Source of the DNA: M55B129 sp964506505
GTDB taxonomy: Bacteria; Bacillota; Dethiobacteria; DTU022
Assembly (NCBI GenBank): GCA_964506505.1
Contig: CAZDKY010000012.1
Location: forward strand, 1 to 12,979
Direction: 5' to 3'
Length of the DNA stretch: 12,979 nt
Made by a program: the position numbers and the translations under genes. Under the pieces are notes generated by a model, which worked only from the letters and a program-made list of their open reading frames with translations, was not told where the DNA came from and did not search any database. Every line of letters begins with the position of its first letter. Positions within the stretch are counted from its first letter, which is position 1. Shown here piece by piece: positions 1-7,670 of this stretch.

Positions 1-66
1 AAGAAAAGCAAGAAAAAAAAAAGCCGGCAAGGGGGGGGGCTCCCTGTTTGGGGGGCCCCCCCGCGC
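1..66. other. Low-complexity left edge, probably poor contig end
   Basis: The stretch is mostly homopolymer runs: an A run at about 13-22, nine Gs at 31-39, then G6 followed directly by C7 at about 50-62. The G and C runs are complementary to each other. No reading frame, promoter or known signal is visible. Such base composition occurs nowhere else in the window, so a sequencing or assembly artefact at a contig terminus is the likeliest explanation. A GC-rich hairpin belonging to an upstream gene cannot be excluded. Confidence 0.55.
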
Positions 67-111
67 TTGAAGCGTATTTTAAAAAACCAAAACAGATCCT
101 GGAGAAAAAAC

Positions 112-999
112 ATGAAAAGCTATAAATTTATAGTAAACCCCAAAGCAGGTGGGGGAAGAGCAATCAAATTGGTCCCACGAATCAAGGAAATATTTACACA
201 GGCTAAAACAGAACATGATTTTGAGTATACCAGAGGTCCCGAAGATGCCATTGAAAAGGCGGCCAGGGCTTCGGAAAAGGGTTTCGATATTGTGGTAGCT
301 GTCGGTGGCGATGGGACAGTAAACGAAGTTTTAAACGGAATAGCTCACACCGACTCGGTTCTTGCCGCATTAAGAGGAGGAAAGGGCAATGATTTTGCCA
401 TAGCAGTGAATATGCCGTCAGATATTGACACTGCCTGTCAGGATCTTCTAAAGGCAAAAATCAAGCGTATAGATATGGGTAAAGTTCTGGATCGCCACTT
501 TATAAATTCAGTTGGAGTTGGATTTGACGCTACTGTTGCCCTGCGGGTTAACAAGGGTGTCAGACCCTTCAAGGGAGTTTCCGCTTATATCTATGCTTTC
601 TTTTTAACTCTTTTTTCATACAAGCAGGTGGAAATGGAAATCGATTTTGGTAACGGTCCTGAAAAAATCAACCCGCTCCTGGTGGCGGTTGGAATTGGCC
701 AAAATTATGGTGGAGGAATGAAAATATTGCCAAATGCCATCCAGGACGATGGATTGTTTGATATATGTATTCTGGACTGGATGGATAAAGCGAGCCTTGC
801 TTATAGCTTCCCAAAGGTATTCAACGGCAGCCATGTCAAAATGAAACAGGTGACCATGAACAGATCGGAAAAGGTGATCCTGAAAACCGGCGCACCGCTT
901 CCCCTGCACATGGAGGGTGAAATTCTTTTCGGCGACGAGATGAATTTTACGATTGAGCCCGGAGGAATGCCTGTATTGATCGGGGGATCCAATAGATGA
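112..999 (+). CDS. Diacylglycerol kinase family lipid kinase (YegS/DgkB-like)
   Basis: A 295-residue protein of the diacylglycerol kinase catalytic-domain superfamily, which phosphorylates diacylglycerol or a related lipid with ATP at the inner membrane face. The N-terminal beta strand and glycine-rich turn VNPKAGGG lie at residues 8-15. The nucleotide-binding GGDGT motif is at 65-69, followed by VNEVLNG. The conserved GTGND turn is present as GGKGND, a variant form. The C-terminal beta domain ends with an MEGE motif where DGE is usual. An upstream in-frame TTG at 67 is possible, but the ATG at 112 has GGAG 7 nt before it and the family N-terminus begins there. The gene overlaps uppP by 4 nt (ATGA), so the two are probably translationally coupled. 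The true lipid substrate cannot be read from sequence. Confidence 0.88.
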   Translation: MKSYKFIVNPKAGGGRAIKLVPRIKEIFTQAKTEHDFEYTRGPEDAIEKAARASEKGFDIVVAVGGDGTVNEVLNGIAHTDSVLAALRGGKGNDFAIAVNMPSDIDTACQDLLKAKIKRIDMGKVLDRHFINSVGVGFDATVALRVNKGVRPFKGVSAYIYAFFLTLFSYKQVEMEIDFGNGPEKINPLLVAVGIGQNYGGGMKILPNAIQDDGLFDICILDWMDKASLAYSFPKVFNGSHVKMKQVTMNRSEKVILKTGAPLPLHMEGEILFGDEMNFTIEPGGMPVLIGGSNR

Positions 1000-1778
1000 A
1001 TTTAGTAGAAGCTTTAATCCTCGGCTTAATTCAGGGTTTAACTGAATTTTTACCGGTGAGCAGTTCTGGACACCTTGTAATATTTCAGGATTTACTTGAC
1101 TTGAGTGAACCTGGAGTAACTCTTGAAGTGATACTCCATTTTGCTACTGCCCTTTCAGTAATCTGCGTTTTCAACAGGGAATTTTTAAATCTCTTTCACT
1201 TCCGGAAAGACAAAGAACAGAGAACTGTCTTACTTATGCTCATCCTGGGTATCATACCAACTGCAGTGCTTGGATTACTGGGCAGTGCTTTCAGCGATGT
1301 TCTTTTCAAGTCAGCTCTGCTGGTCGGATTCATGCTCCTCATAACAGGACTTATTCTGAAGCTATTAACGATCATCCCGGCAGGCGAAAAAACTTTTACC
1401 GAAATGAAACCTGTAGATGCTTTGTTGGTAGGTATTTTGCAGGGTTTGGCAGTAATTCCCGGCATTTCACGTTCCGGCTCAACTATTGCCGGTTCACTGT
1501 GGAGAGGCCTGAACCGTGAAACAGCAGTAAAGTATTCTTTTATGCTATCTGTACCGGTAATTTTCGGAGCTACTTTGACGGAAATTAAAACAATTGCCTC
1601 GATAAGCCTGCAGAATGCCATAGTCTACAATTACCTAATAGGAGGCATGGCTGCTTTCCTGGCCGGTATTGTCGCTATAAAAATATTTATCAGGCTGCTT
1701 ATAAACAGGAAGTTCCATTATTTTGCCTACTATTGCTGGATACTCGGTTTAATTATCATCATATATTCATTCCTGTAA
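996..1778 (+). CDS. uppP: Undecaprenyl-diphosphatase UppP (BacA family)
   Basis: A polytopic membrane enzyme of 260 residues that dephosphorylates undecaprenyl diphosphate to the monophosphate, recycling the lipid carrier for peptidoglycan and other wall polymers. Overproduction of the family gives bacitracin resistance. Both signature regions are intact: the first helix with QGLTEFLPVSSSGH (residues 13-26, with E17 and H26) and the second with PGISRSGST (155-163, with the catalytic Arg159). Several hydrophobic segments cover the rest, and the length is normal for the family. The ATG at 996 overlaps the stop of the lipid kinase gene and has GGGGGA 8 nt upstream. Pairing with a lipid kinase suggests a small lipid-metabolism unit, which is inference. 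Confidence 0.96.
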   Translation: MNLVEALILGLIQGLTEFLPVSSSGHLVIFQDLLDLSEPGVTLEVILHFATALSVICVFNREFLNLFHFRKDKEQRTVLLMLILGIIPTAVLGLLGSAFSDVLFKSALLVGFMLLITGLILKLLTIIPAGEKTFTEMKPVDALLVGILQGLAVIPGISRSGSTIAGSLWRGLNRETAVKYSFMLSVPVIFGATLTEIKTIASISLQNAIVYNYLIGGMAAFLAGIVAIKIFIRLLINRKFHYFAYYCWILGLIIIIYSFL

Positions 1779-1848
1779 ATAAAAGCACAGGATGTTTGCT
1801 AAAACTTTACATTATCGAACAGATGTTTTATACTAATTCCTGTAAAGT
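1769..1848 (+). repeat. Direct and inverted repeats downstream of uppP
   Basis: An 11-nt direct repeat, ATTCCTGTAAA, occurs at 1769-1779 (containing the uppP stop codon) and again at 1836-1846. The second copy overlaps the right arm of a perfect 8-bp inverted repeat, ACTTTACA at 1804-1811 and TGTAAAGT at 1841-1848, with a 29-nt loop. There is no T-tract after it, so it is not a typical intrinsic terminator. It could be an mRNA 3'-end structure or a protein-binding site; the function is unknown. Confidence 0.45.
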
Positions 1849-1868
1849 GCTGCATAAAATAAGGTTTG

Positions 1869-1898
1869 TTGAAGCATACTCAACTTTGAAAGTAAAAT
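1869..1898 (+). promoter_or_regulatory. Candidate sigma-A promoter for spoIIIE/ftsK
   Basis: TTGAAG at 1869-1874 and TAAAAT at 1893-1898 are separated by 18 nt. This is a fair match to the housekeeping promoter, 4/6 at -35 and 5/6 at -10. Transcription would start near 1905, about 20-30 nt before the gene. It lies in the only sizeable gap upstream of the gene, which supports it, but the match alone is not strong. Confidence 0.4.
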
Positions 1899-1925
1899 CC
1901 CACCTGCTATTATCTTAGAAAAGGC

Positions 1926-4280
1926 GTGATTATTGACTTGGCTAAAAGCAGAAAGAAAAAATTAAATAAAGAAATGCGTTCACAGATAAAGGGGATCCTA
2001 ATAATCGCCCTGGGACTGTTTTCTTATTTTGGGCTCGTTGAAACTGCCCAAACCGGCGGGGTGGGTCTTTTTCTGAACAGTCTTTTACGCACAGTAGCTG
2101 GAGATGCAGCCCTTGTCATTCCTTTCTTTATCGCTATCATTGGAATCAGAATTATTCTGCCACGAGAAAGACACACTCTCAAAGTCAGGCTGGCTGGCCT
2201 GCTTATCCTTTTTATTTTATATACAGTCTGGATCCATCTTGATTTGATGTCCTCTCAGCTTTCTATTATTGCCAAAGAACGTTTCCTACAGGACAGTTTT
2301 TTGATCGGACTGAACAGACAGGGTGGCGGGATAGTGGGGGCAGCTTTTGCCGTTCTTTTTTATTTTTTTCTTGGGTTCACCGGAAGCCGCATTCTCCTTG
2401 GCGCTCTGGCCATCATTGCCCTGCTGCTTGTCTTAAATATTTCTTTGAAAAAATTTTTCAATGCAGTGTTCACGCTCTTGAACCACATTATTGAATTTCT
2501 TAAATCATTCATCCTGTACACTGCTACCCTGGCCGGCAAACTGACTGTCGCATTGCAAAAAAGAAAACATAAAACACTGCTGCGCAGGGAAGCTGAAGAG
2601 CTGTCCTCTGAAAGAGAAGAAACTCCTCAGGATAACATGGCGGATGAGACCTTATCACAGAGTGGGCCGGTAATCATAGATGGTAGAACTAAAAGCAGCG
2701 TTACCGACAATGATAACGTTCCTGCTGCCACAGAAAATTATCAGCAGGAACGTCAATCTTTCCAGCTGGAACAGCAGTCGGAAGTGGGGGGAAAGGAAGA
2801 TGAAAAGTTTAAATCTTCCATCATAAAAACGGGCAAAAGCAGCGCCGAATACAAATTGCCACCCCTGGTTCTGTTGAATAAACACAGCACCAGCGGTGAA
2901 CAAAACTATCGAAAAAACAGCAGTGAAAGAGCAAAACTGCTTGAAAACACTCTGCAGAGTTTCGGGGTAAAAGCCCGGGTTATTCATGTTCAATCCGGAC
3001 CTACTGTGACCCGCTTCGAAGTTCAGCCGGAGGCAGGTGTAAAGGTCAGTAAAATTATCAGCCTTTCTGATGATCTGGCGCTAAACCTTGCTGCCCCCCT
3101 GGTCAGAATAGAGGCTCCCATACCCGGTAAAGCGGCTCTTGGCATTGAAGTTCCCAATAAAGTGGTTTCCCTGGTTTATCTACGGGAAGTTATAGAAGAA
3201 AACTCTTACAAGCAGAGCAATTCACCGCTCACCGTCGCCCTGGGAAAGGATATAACAGGTGTGCCGGTCATCGCCGACCTGACTAAGATGCCTCATCTGC
3301 TGATAGCCGGAGCTACAGGTGCAGGAAAGAGTGTATGTCTTAATACGCTTATCAACAGTATCCTCTATAAAGCCGGTCCGGATCAGATTCGTTTTATGAT
3401 GATAGACCCCAAGGTAGTGGAACTGAGCGTATACAATGGTATTCCTCACCTGCTTATGCCTGTCCTCACTGATCCCCGTAAGGCTTCCCTGGCTCTCAGG
3501 AATATGGTCAGGGAAATGGGCCGCCGTTATGATCTTTTTGCCAGTATGGGAGTCCGCGATATCGGTGCCTATAATGAACTAATAACCGAAGAAAAACTTG
3601 AAAAATTACCTTTTATTGTGGTATTGATCGATGAGCTGGCTGACCTGATGCTTGTATCACCCGGGGAAGTTGAAGATGCCATTGCCAGGCTGGCCCAGAT
3701 GTCCCGGGCAGCCGGCATTCATCTGATTGTGGCAACACAGAGGCCTTCAGTAGATGTTTTAACCGGTATCATTAAGGCAAACATTACTTCACGCATTGCC
3801 TTTACAGTATCTTCACAATTTGATTCAAGGACCATTCTAGATATGGCCGGAGCAGAAAAACTGCTTGGCCGTGGAGATATGCTATTTTATCCGGTAGGAG
3901 CGGTAAAACCATTCAGAGTACAGGGCGCTTATGTCAGCGAAGCAGAGGTCAAAAGGGTTACAGATTTCATCAAGGAACAGGGCATTGTGGACTATGAAAA
4001 GAGCTCCTCTTTTCTCGATGTGCATGAAGAAAGTAAAGAAGAAGAGGCCGACACTCTCTTCGGCGAAGCAGTTGACCTGGTAGTAAGAACCGGCCAGGCT
4101 TCCATTTCACTGCTGCAGAGAAGATTCAGAATTGGCTACACCAGGGCCGCCCGCTTAATAGACGACCTGGAAAGGCGAGGTATCGTCGGTTCCTTTGAAG
4201 GAAGCAAGCCACGTGAAGTTTTAGTTACCCAGGAACAGGCAGCTAAAATTTGCGAAGACTTCAACAGCAAGGGCAAATAA
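1926..4280 (+). CDS. DNA translocase FtsK/SpoIIIE
   Basis: A 784-residue septum-located DNA pump that moves chromosomal DNA during division and, in spore formers, into the forespore; the length is close to Bacillus SpoIIIE. About four hydrophobic membrane segments lie within residues 20-180. A charged, Gln/Glu-rich linker follows (about 205-310), then the alpha and beta motor domains. Walker A GATGAGKS is at 462-469 and Walker B ends in D569-E570. The C-terminal winged-helix gamma domain (about 715-775) reads chromosome orientation sequences. The start is uncertain: GTG at 1926, or TTG at 1938, which has an extended Shine-Dalgarno-like stretch at 1921-1930 ending 7 nt before it. SpoVS and YmdB nearby favour a sporulation role, but the family is too alike to tell FtsK from SpoIIIE by sequence alone. 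Confidence 0.95.
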   Translation: MIIDLAKSRKKKLNKEMRSQIKGILIIALGLFSYFGLVETAQTGGVGLFLNSLLRTVAGDAALVIPFFIAIIGIRIILPRERHTLKVRLAGLLILFILYTVWIHLDLMSSQLSIIAKERFLQDSFLIGLNRQGGGIVGAAFAVLFYFFLGFTGSRILLGALAIIALLLVLNISLKKFFNAVFTLLNHIIEFLKSFILYTATLAGKLTVALQKRKHKTLLRREAEELSSEREETPQDNMADETLSQSGPVIIDGRTKSSVTDNDNVPAATENYQQERQSFQLEQQSEVGGKEDEKFKSSIIKTGKSSAEYKLPPLVLLNKHSTSGEQNYRKNSSERAKLLENTLQSFGVKARVIHVQSGPTVTRFEVQPEAGVKVSKIISLSDDLALNLAAPLVRIEAPIPGKAALGIEVPNKVVSLVYLREVIEENSYKQSNSPLTVALGKDITGVPVIADLTKMPHLLIAGATGAGKSVCLNTLINSILYKAGPDQIRFMMIDPKVVELSVYNGIPHLLMPVLTDPRKASLALRNMVREMGRRYDLFASMGVRDIGAYNELITEEKLEKLPFIVVLIDELADLMLVSPGEVEDAIARLAQMSRAAGIHLIVATQRPSVDVLTGIIKANITSRIAFTVSSQFDSRTILDMAGAEKLLGRGDMLFYPVGAVKPFRVQGAYVSEAEVKRVTDFIKEQGIVDYEKSSSFLDVHEESKEEEADTLFGEAVDLVVRTGQASISLLQRRFRIGYTRAARLIDDLERRGIVGSFEGSKPREVLVTQEQAAKICEDFNSKGK

Positions 4281-4313
4281 TAATCTCTAAATTAATATAT
4301 TTTACAAATTGCC

Positions 4314-4331
4314 GGAGGTAAAACAACTATT
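4314..4331 (+). promoter_or_regulatory. Ribosome binding site that fixes an ATT start for rimO
   Basis: GGAGGT at 4314-4319 is an ideal Shine-Dalgarno sequence. Nine nt downstream, in the rimO frame, is ATT at 4329. No ATG, GTG or TTG occurs in frame between the stop codon at 4293 and the TTG at 4449, which lies inside the conserved domain. The site therefore points to initiation at ATT or to a base error in this codon. Confidence 0.5.
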
Positions 4332-5726
4332 TATCATCATCAAAGCAGAAACAAAAATAAAATAACACAGTACAGAGGCCTGAAGGTAGCAGCCATCTCT
4401 CTTGGCTGTGCCAAAAACAGAATAGATACGGAAGAAGTTCTTGGTTTATTGCTGACAGAAGGTTTTATTCTAACCAATGACTGCCGCGATGCTGATTTAA
4501 TCATCATTAATACTTGCAGTTTTATCGAGGAAGCACAGCAGGAATCTGTGAATACCCTTTTGCAAACAGCGAAAGACCTGAAGGGAACGGGGGCATATCT
4601 GGTAGTAGCGGGCTGCCTCGTTGAAATATATGGTACTAAAATACTTAAAAACATACCGGACATCGATGGAGCCATCGGCGTGCACAGCTACAGGCACCTG
4701 AAGAAATTTTTATCCATGGTTTTCACTGGATTGAGAGTTACCCTGAAGTGTTCGCCAACGCCTCTTTACTCTACTCTTTTCTCCCGCATTCTGACCACTC
4801 CTCCTCACAGCGTCTGTGTAAAGATAGCAGAAGGCTGCAGTAATCGCTGCAGCTATTGCCTGATACCCAAAATCAGGGGTCCTTATCGCAGCCGCGACCC
4901 ACAGGAAATAAATGATGAAATAGGACACCTACTGAAAAACGGAACCAGGGAAATAGTCCTTATTGCCCAGGATACTACCGCTTACGGCAGCGATCGTATT
5001 GATTATCCTGACTTAAGCGGTTTAATAAGTCTGATTTTAGACCGGGAAGATAAATTTTGGCTGCGGATCATGTATACTTATCCATCAAGAATAAAGGAAA
5101 ACCTGGTCCAGCAGATGGCTGAAGACAGGCGGATCTGCCGGTATCTCGATCTGCCCATTCAGCACAGCAGTGACAGGATCCTTACCCTGATGAACAGATC
5201 TTACAGACAGCAGGAGTTAAAGATACTGATCGATAAACTGAGGGTGAAAATACCTGATATCGCCCTGCGAACTACATGCATGGTCGGATTCCCCGGCGAA
5301 AAGAAAAGTGATTATGAAATTTTGCTTGATGATTTAGCTGCACTTAAATTTGACCGTCTTGGTGCTTTCGCCTTTTCATTACAGAAAGAGACTGCAGCTT
5401 GCCGCCTACCTGGAATAATCTCTTCCCGCATCGCCAAAAGACGGCTGAAAAAATTGATGCTCAGCCAGCAAGCAATTTCACTTGCTTTAAACAAAAAGTT
5501 AATTGGAAAACGCATCACTGTCTTAATAGAAGAGCAAAAAAATCCGGGTAAAAACTGGTATTACGGTCGCACCGAATTTCAAGCACCGGAAGTAGATGGG
5601 AGAGTTTTAGTTTACTCTGGCCACCCTTTAAATCCTGGCGATTGGGCAACGGTTGGAATTGCCGCAGTATCAACATACAACCTGCTGGCAATTAATACCG
5701 TTCCCCTTCCCGAACTACCTGTTTAA
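4329..5726 (+). CDS. rimO: Ribosomal protein S12 methylthiotransferase RimO (non-canonical start)
   Basis: A radical-SAM enzyme carrying two Fe-S clusters that methylthiolates the conserved aspartate of ribosomal protein S12. Read from ATT 4329 it has 465 residues. The N-terminal methylthiotransferase domain has its three cluster cysteines in LGCAKN (C27), INTCSF and VAGCLVE. The radical-SAM CxxxCxxC cluster is C170, C174, C177, followed by LIPKIRGPYRSR, typical of RimO rather than MiaB. A C-terminal TRAM domain closes the protein. The first canonical start, TTG 4449, would delete the first cluster cysteine and is rejected. ATT 4329 is preferred because GGAGGT lies 9 nt upstream. CTG 4380 would give a more usual N-terminus, but AGAGG is only 1 nt before it. 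cinA follows after 25 nt. Identity is secure; the start is not. Confidence 0.93.
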   Translation: MYHHQSRNKNKITQYRGLKVAAISLGCAKNRIDTEEVLGLLLTEGFILTNDCRDADLIIINTCSFIEEAQQESVNTLLQTAKDLKGTGAYLVVAGCLVEIYGTKILKNIPDIDGAIGVHSYRHLKKFLSMVFTGLRVTLKCSPTPLYSTLFSRILTTPPHSVCVKIAEGCSNRCSYCLIPKIRGPYRSRDPQEINDEIGHLLKNGTREIVLIAQDTTAYGSDRIDYPDLSGLISLILDREDKFWLRIMYTYPSRIKENLVQQMAEDRRICRYLDLPIQHSSDRILTLMNRSYRQQELKILIDKLRVKIPDIALRTTCMVGFPGEKKSDYEILLDDLAALKFDRLGAFAFSLQKETAACRLPGIISSRIAKRRLKKLMLSQQAISLALNKKLIGKRITVLIEEQKNPGKNWYYGRTEFQAPEVDGRVLVYSGHPLNPGDWATVGIAAVSTYNLLAINTVPLPELPV

Positions 5727-5751
5727 CCGGCTTACAGGAAGGTGAACTATT

Positions 5752-6984
5752 GTGAAAGCAGACTTAATCTGCGTGGGAAATGAGCTGTTAACCGGGCTGG
5801 TGGAAAACAGCAACGCCGGTTATTTGTCCAGATCACTCTGGGCCGCCGGCATTGCTGTAAGAGAAAGCTGTGTCGTGGCCGATGATAAAGAGATGATTGC
5901 CTCAGCCCTAAACAGGGCTCTTAAGCAAAGTGATATTGTCATAATTACCGGCGGCCTGGGGCCGACTGATGACGACCTGACCAGGGAAGCCCTGGCTGAT
6001 ATCCTTGGACGTTCTCTTTCTCTTAATCAGAACTGGGTGGATAAATTGGATTCATTCTTTAGAGAACGAGGATTGACTATGACCGACAATAACCGCAAAC
6101 AGGCCATGGTTATAGAAGGCAGCACAATGCTTGAAAACAAGAATGGAACCGCGCCCGGGGCTGTTATTGAAGAACAGGGTAAATTTATCTTCATGCTGCC
6201 CGGTCCGCCGAACGAAATGAAAGAAATGTTTGAAGAAGATGTTTTACCCCGTATCAGCCATAACATCTGCGGCGGAATAAACAGGGTCAAGACTCTTAAA
6301 TGTGCAGGCATTGGTGAATCACTGCTTGAAGAAAAAATTAAATCGATGGGTGAGTGGAAACTGCCAAAAATATCTTATATTGCCAGAGGTCATGAAGTCC
6401 ATCTACAGATCAAAGGCCACGGAAACCATGATGAAGCAGATGACACCATTGCTAAAGCGGAAAATCGACTGCGAGATTTACTGGGCAACTATATTTATGG
6501 CAGTGACAACGAAACCCTGGCCGAACGAATGGTATATTTATTAAAGGAAAGAAGGTGGACTCTTGCCCTGGCCGAATCGTGCACCGGTGGTTTGATGTGC
6601 GATGCTGTAACCGATATTCCGGGCAGTTCACGTTTTTTTAGAGGCGGTGTGGTTTCCTATTCCCGGGAAGCTAAAATAAATGTCCTGGGGATTAAAAAAG
6701 AATTGATTGAACAGGAAGGGGAGGTAAGCGCTGCTACGGCTGAAGCGATGGCCAGAGCAGCAAGTTCTCTCTTTAAAGCAGACTGCGGTGTGGGGATAAC
6801 GGGATTAGCCGGGCCGCAGAGCGATTCCACCGGCAAACCGGTTGGTCTGGTTTATATCGCTGCAGTAACACCTGATGGGTTCAAGTGCCATGAGCTAATT
6901 TTTGGAGGAGGGAGAAGGGCCGTTAAGGAAAGAGCAGTCCAGACAGCCTTCAACATCCTGCGCAGAATGCTTGATGAGAAATAA
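5752..6984 (+). CDS. cinA: CinA-family protein with NMN amidohydrolase domain
   Basis: A 410-residue two-domain cytoplasmic protein. The N-terminal molybdopterin-binding-like domain (about 1-170) carries GGLGPTDDDLTREAL and, in family members studied, ADP-ribose pyrophosphatase activity. The C-terminal CinA domain (about 255-408) has the nicotinamide-nucleotide amidohydrolase signature AESCTGG at 274-280 and the matching GITGLAGP segment. The likely role is pyridine-nucleotide recycling. The name comes from competence induction with recA in streptococci, and the gene is often found with recA as here. The start is GTG 5752, with a GGAAGGTGA site 7 nt upstream; the N-terminus MKADLICVGNELLTG fits the family exactly. 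thpR begins 21 nt downstream. Confidence 0.95.
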   Translation: MKADLICVGNELLTGLVENSNAGYLSRSLWAAGIAVRESCVVADDKEMIASALNRALKQSDIVIITGGLGPTDDDLTREALADILGRSLSLNQNWVDKLDSFFRERGLTMTDNNRKQAMVIEGSTMLENKNGTAPGAVIEEQGKFIFMLPGPPNEMKEMFEEDVLPRISHNICGGINRVKTLKCAGIGESLLEEKIKSMGEWKLPKISYIARGHEVHLQIKGHGNHDEADDTIAKAENRLRDLLGNYIYGSDNETLAERMVYLLKERRWTLALAESCTGGLMCDAVTDIPGSSRFFRGGVVSYSREAKINVLGIKKELIEQEGEVSAATAEAMARAASSLFKADCGVGITGLAGPQSDSTGKPVGLVYIAAVTPDGFKCHELIFGGGRRAVKERAVQTAFNILRRMLDEK

Positions 6985-7005
6985 AAGGAAGGGAGAAATT
7001 CAAAT

Positions 7006-7578
7006 TTGCGGCTTTTTATAGCAATCGCCCTCTCAGAAAAACAAAAAAAAGAAGTTGGCGTTTTACAAAACAGGATCAAGGGATACCTGAACGGAGTCCG
7101 CTGGGTGCGCCATGAGACGATGCACCTGACCTTACGATTTCTCGGTGAAACCGATGAAACCCGTCTGCCGGAGTTAAAAAAAGCAATGGATGAAACGACT
7201 GCCGGCGAGGCCCGATTCGACTTTTCTCTCAGGGCAAGCGGTGTATTTCCTGGAATTGAAAAAGCCAGGGTGCTCTGGATAGGCCTGGGGGATGGGGCCT
7301 CTTTGATCACTGCCCTTGCCGAAAAATTAAATCAGAAATTGACAAACCGTGGATTTGTTCCCGAGAAAAGACCTTTTCGGCCTCACCTGACCATCGGAAG
7401 ACTTCGTTATCCGCTTCCGGAAGATGAGATTAAAAAATTCATTAACGATGAAATTTCTTTTTTGGGATCGTCAATGATAGTAAGAGAAATAACATTATTT
7501 AAAAGCATCCTATCAAGGCATGGCGCAGTTTATCACCCTCTTTATCACAGCATGCTGCAAAAATCAGATCTTCAATAA
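7006..7578 (+). CDS. thpR: RNA 2',3'-cyclic phosphodiesterase ThpR (2H/LigT family)
   Basis: A 190-residue member of the 2H phosphoesterase family, which opens 2',3'-cyclic phosphate ends of RNA; some relatives also join tRNA halves in vitro. Both catalytic HxTx motifs are present: H40-L-T42 in the sequence MHLTLRFLGE, and H127-L-T129 in RPHLTIGRL. The length is normal. The TTG start at 7006 is supported by a purine-rich GGAAGGGAG site about 10 nt upstream and by the typical MRLFIAI N-terminus. It sits in the cinA-thpR-recA order seen in other Firmicutes. Cotranscription with cinA is likely, since the gap is only 21 nt and holds no promoter-like sequence. Confidence 0.93.
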   Translation: MRLFIAIALSEKQKKEVGVLQNRIKGYLNGVRWVRHETMHLTLRFLGETDETRLPELKKAMDETTAGEARFDFSLRASGVFPGIEKARVLWIGLGDGASLITALAEKLNQKLTNRGFVPEKRPFRPHLTIGRLRYPLPEDEIKKFINDEISFLGSSMIVREITLFKSILSRHGAVYHPLYHSMLQKSDLQ

Positions 7579-7670
7579 ATAATCTATCTGCAGGATATTA
7601 TCTGGAAATAAAGAATAAAGAAGAATATAAAAGACCCATAGATGAACCGGCAATAAGGAGGTATAAACTT

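Noticed and set aside
1196..1621. Long minus-strand frame opposite uppP
   Set aside because: It is fully antisense to a secure gene and has no family features. Similar minus-strand frames elsewhere in the window were dropped for the same reason.
1733..1918. 61-codon frame across the uppP end and the gap
   Set aside because: It overlaps the uppP 3' end in another frame, has no good ribosome binding site and no recognisable protein features.
4449..5726. rimO starting at TTG 4449
   Set aside because: It would remove the LGCAKN segment with the first cluster cysteine, which is clearly encoded upstream in the same frame.
7579..7670. SOS box or independent promoter in the gap before recA
   Set aside because: No GAAC-N4-GTTC was found. 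The only promoter-like pair (TTCAAT and TATTAT, 19 nt apart) is too weak to report.
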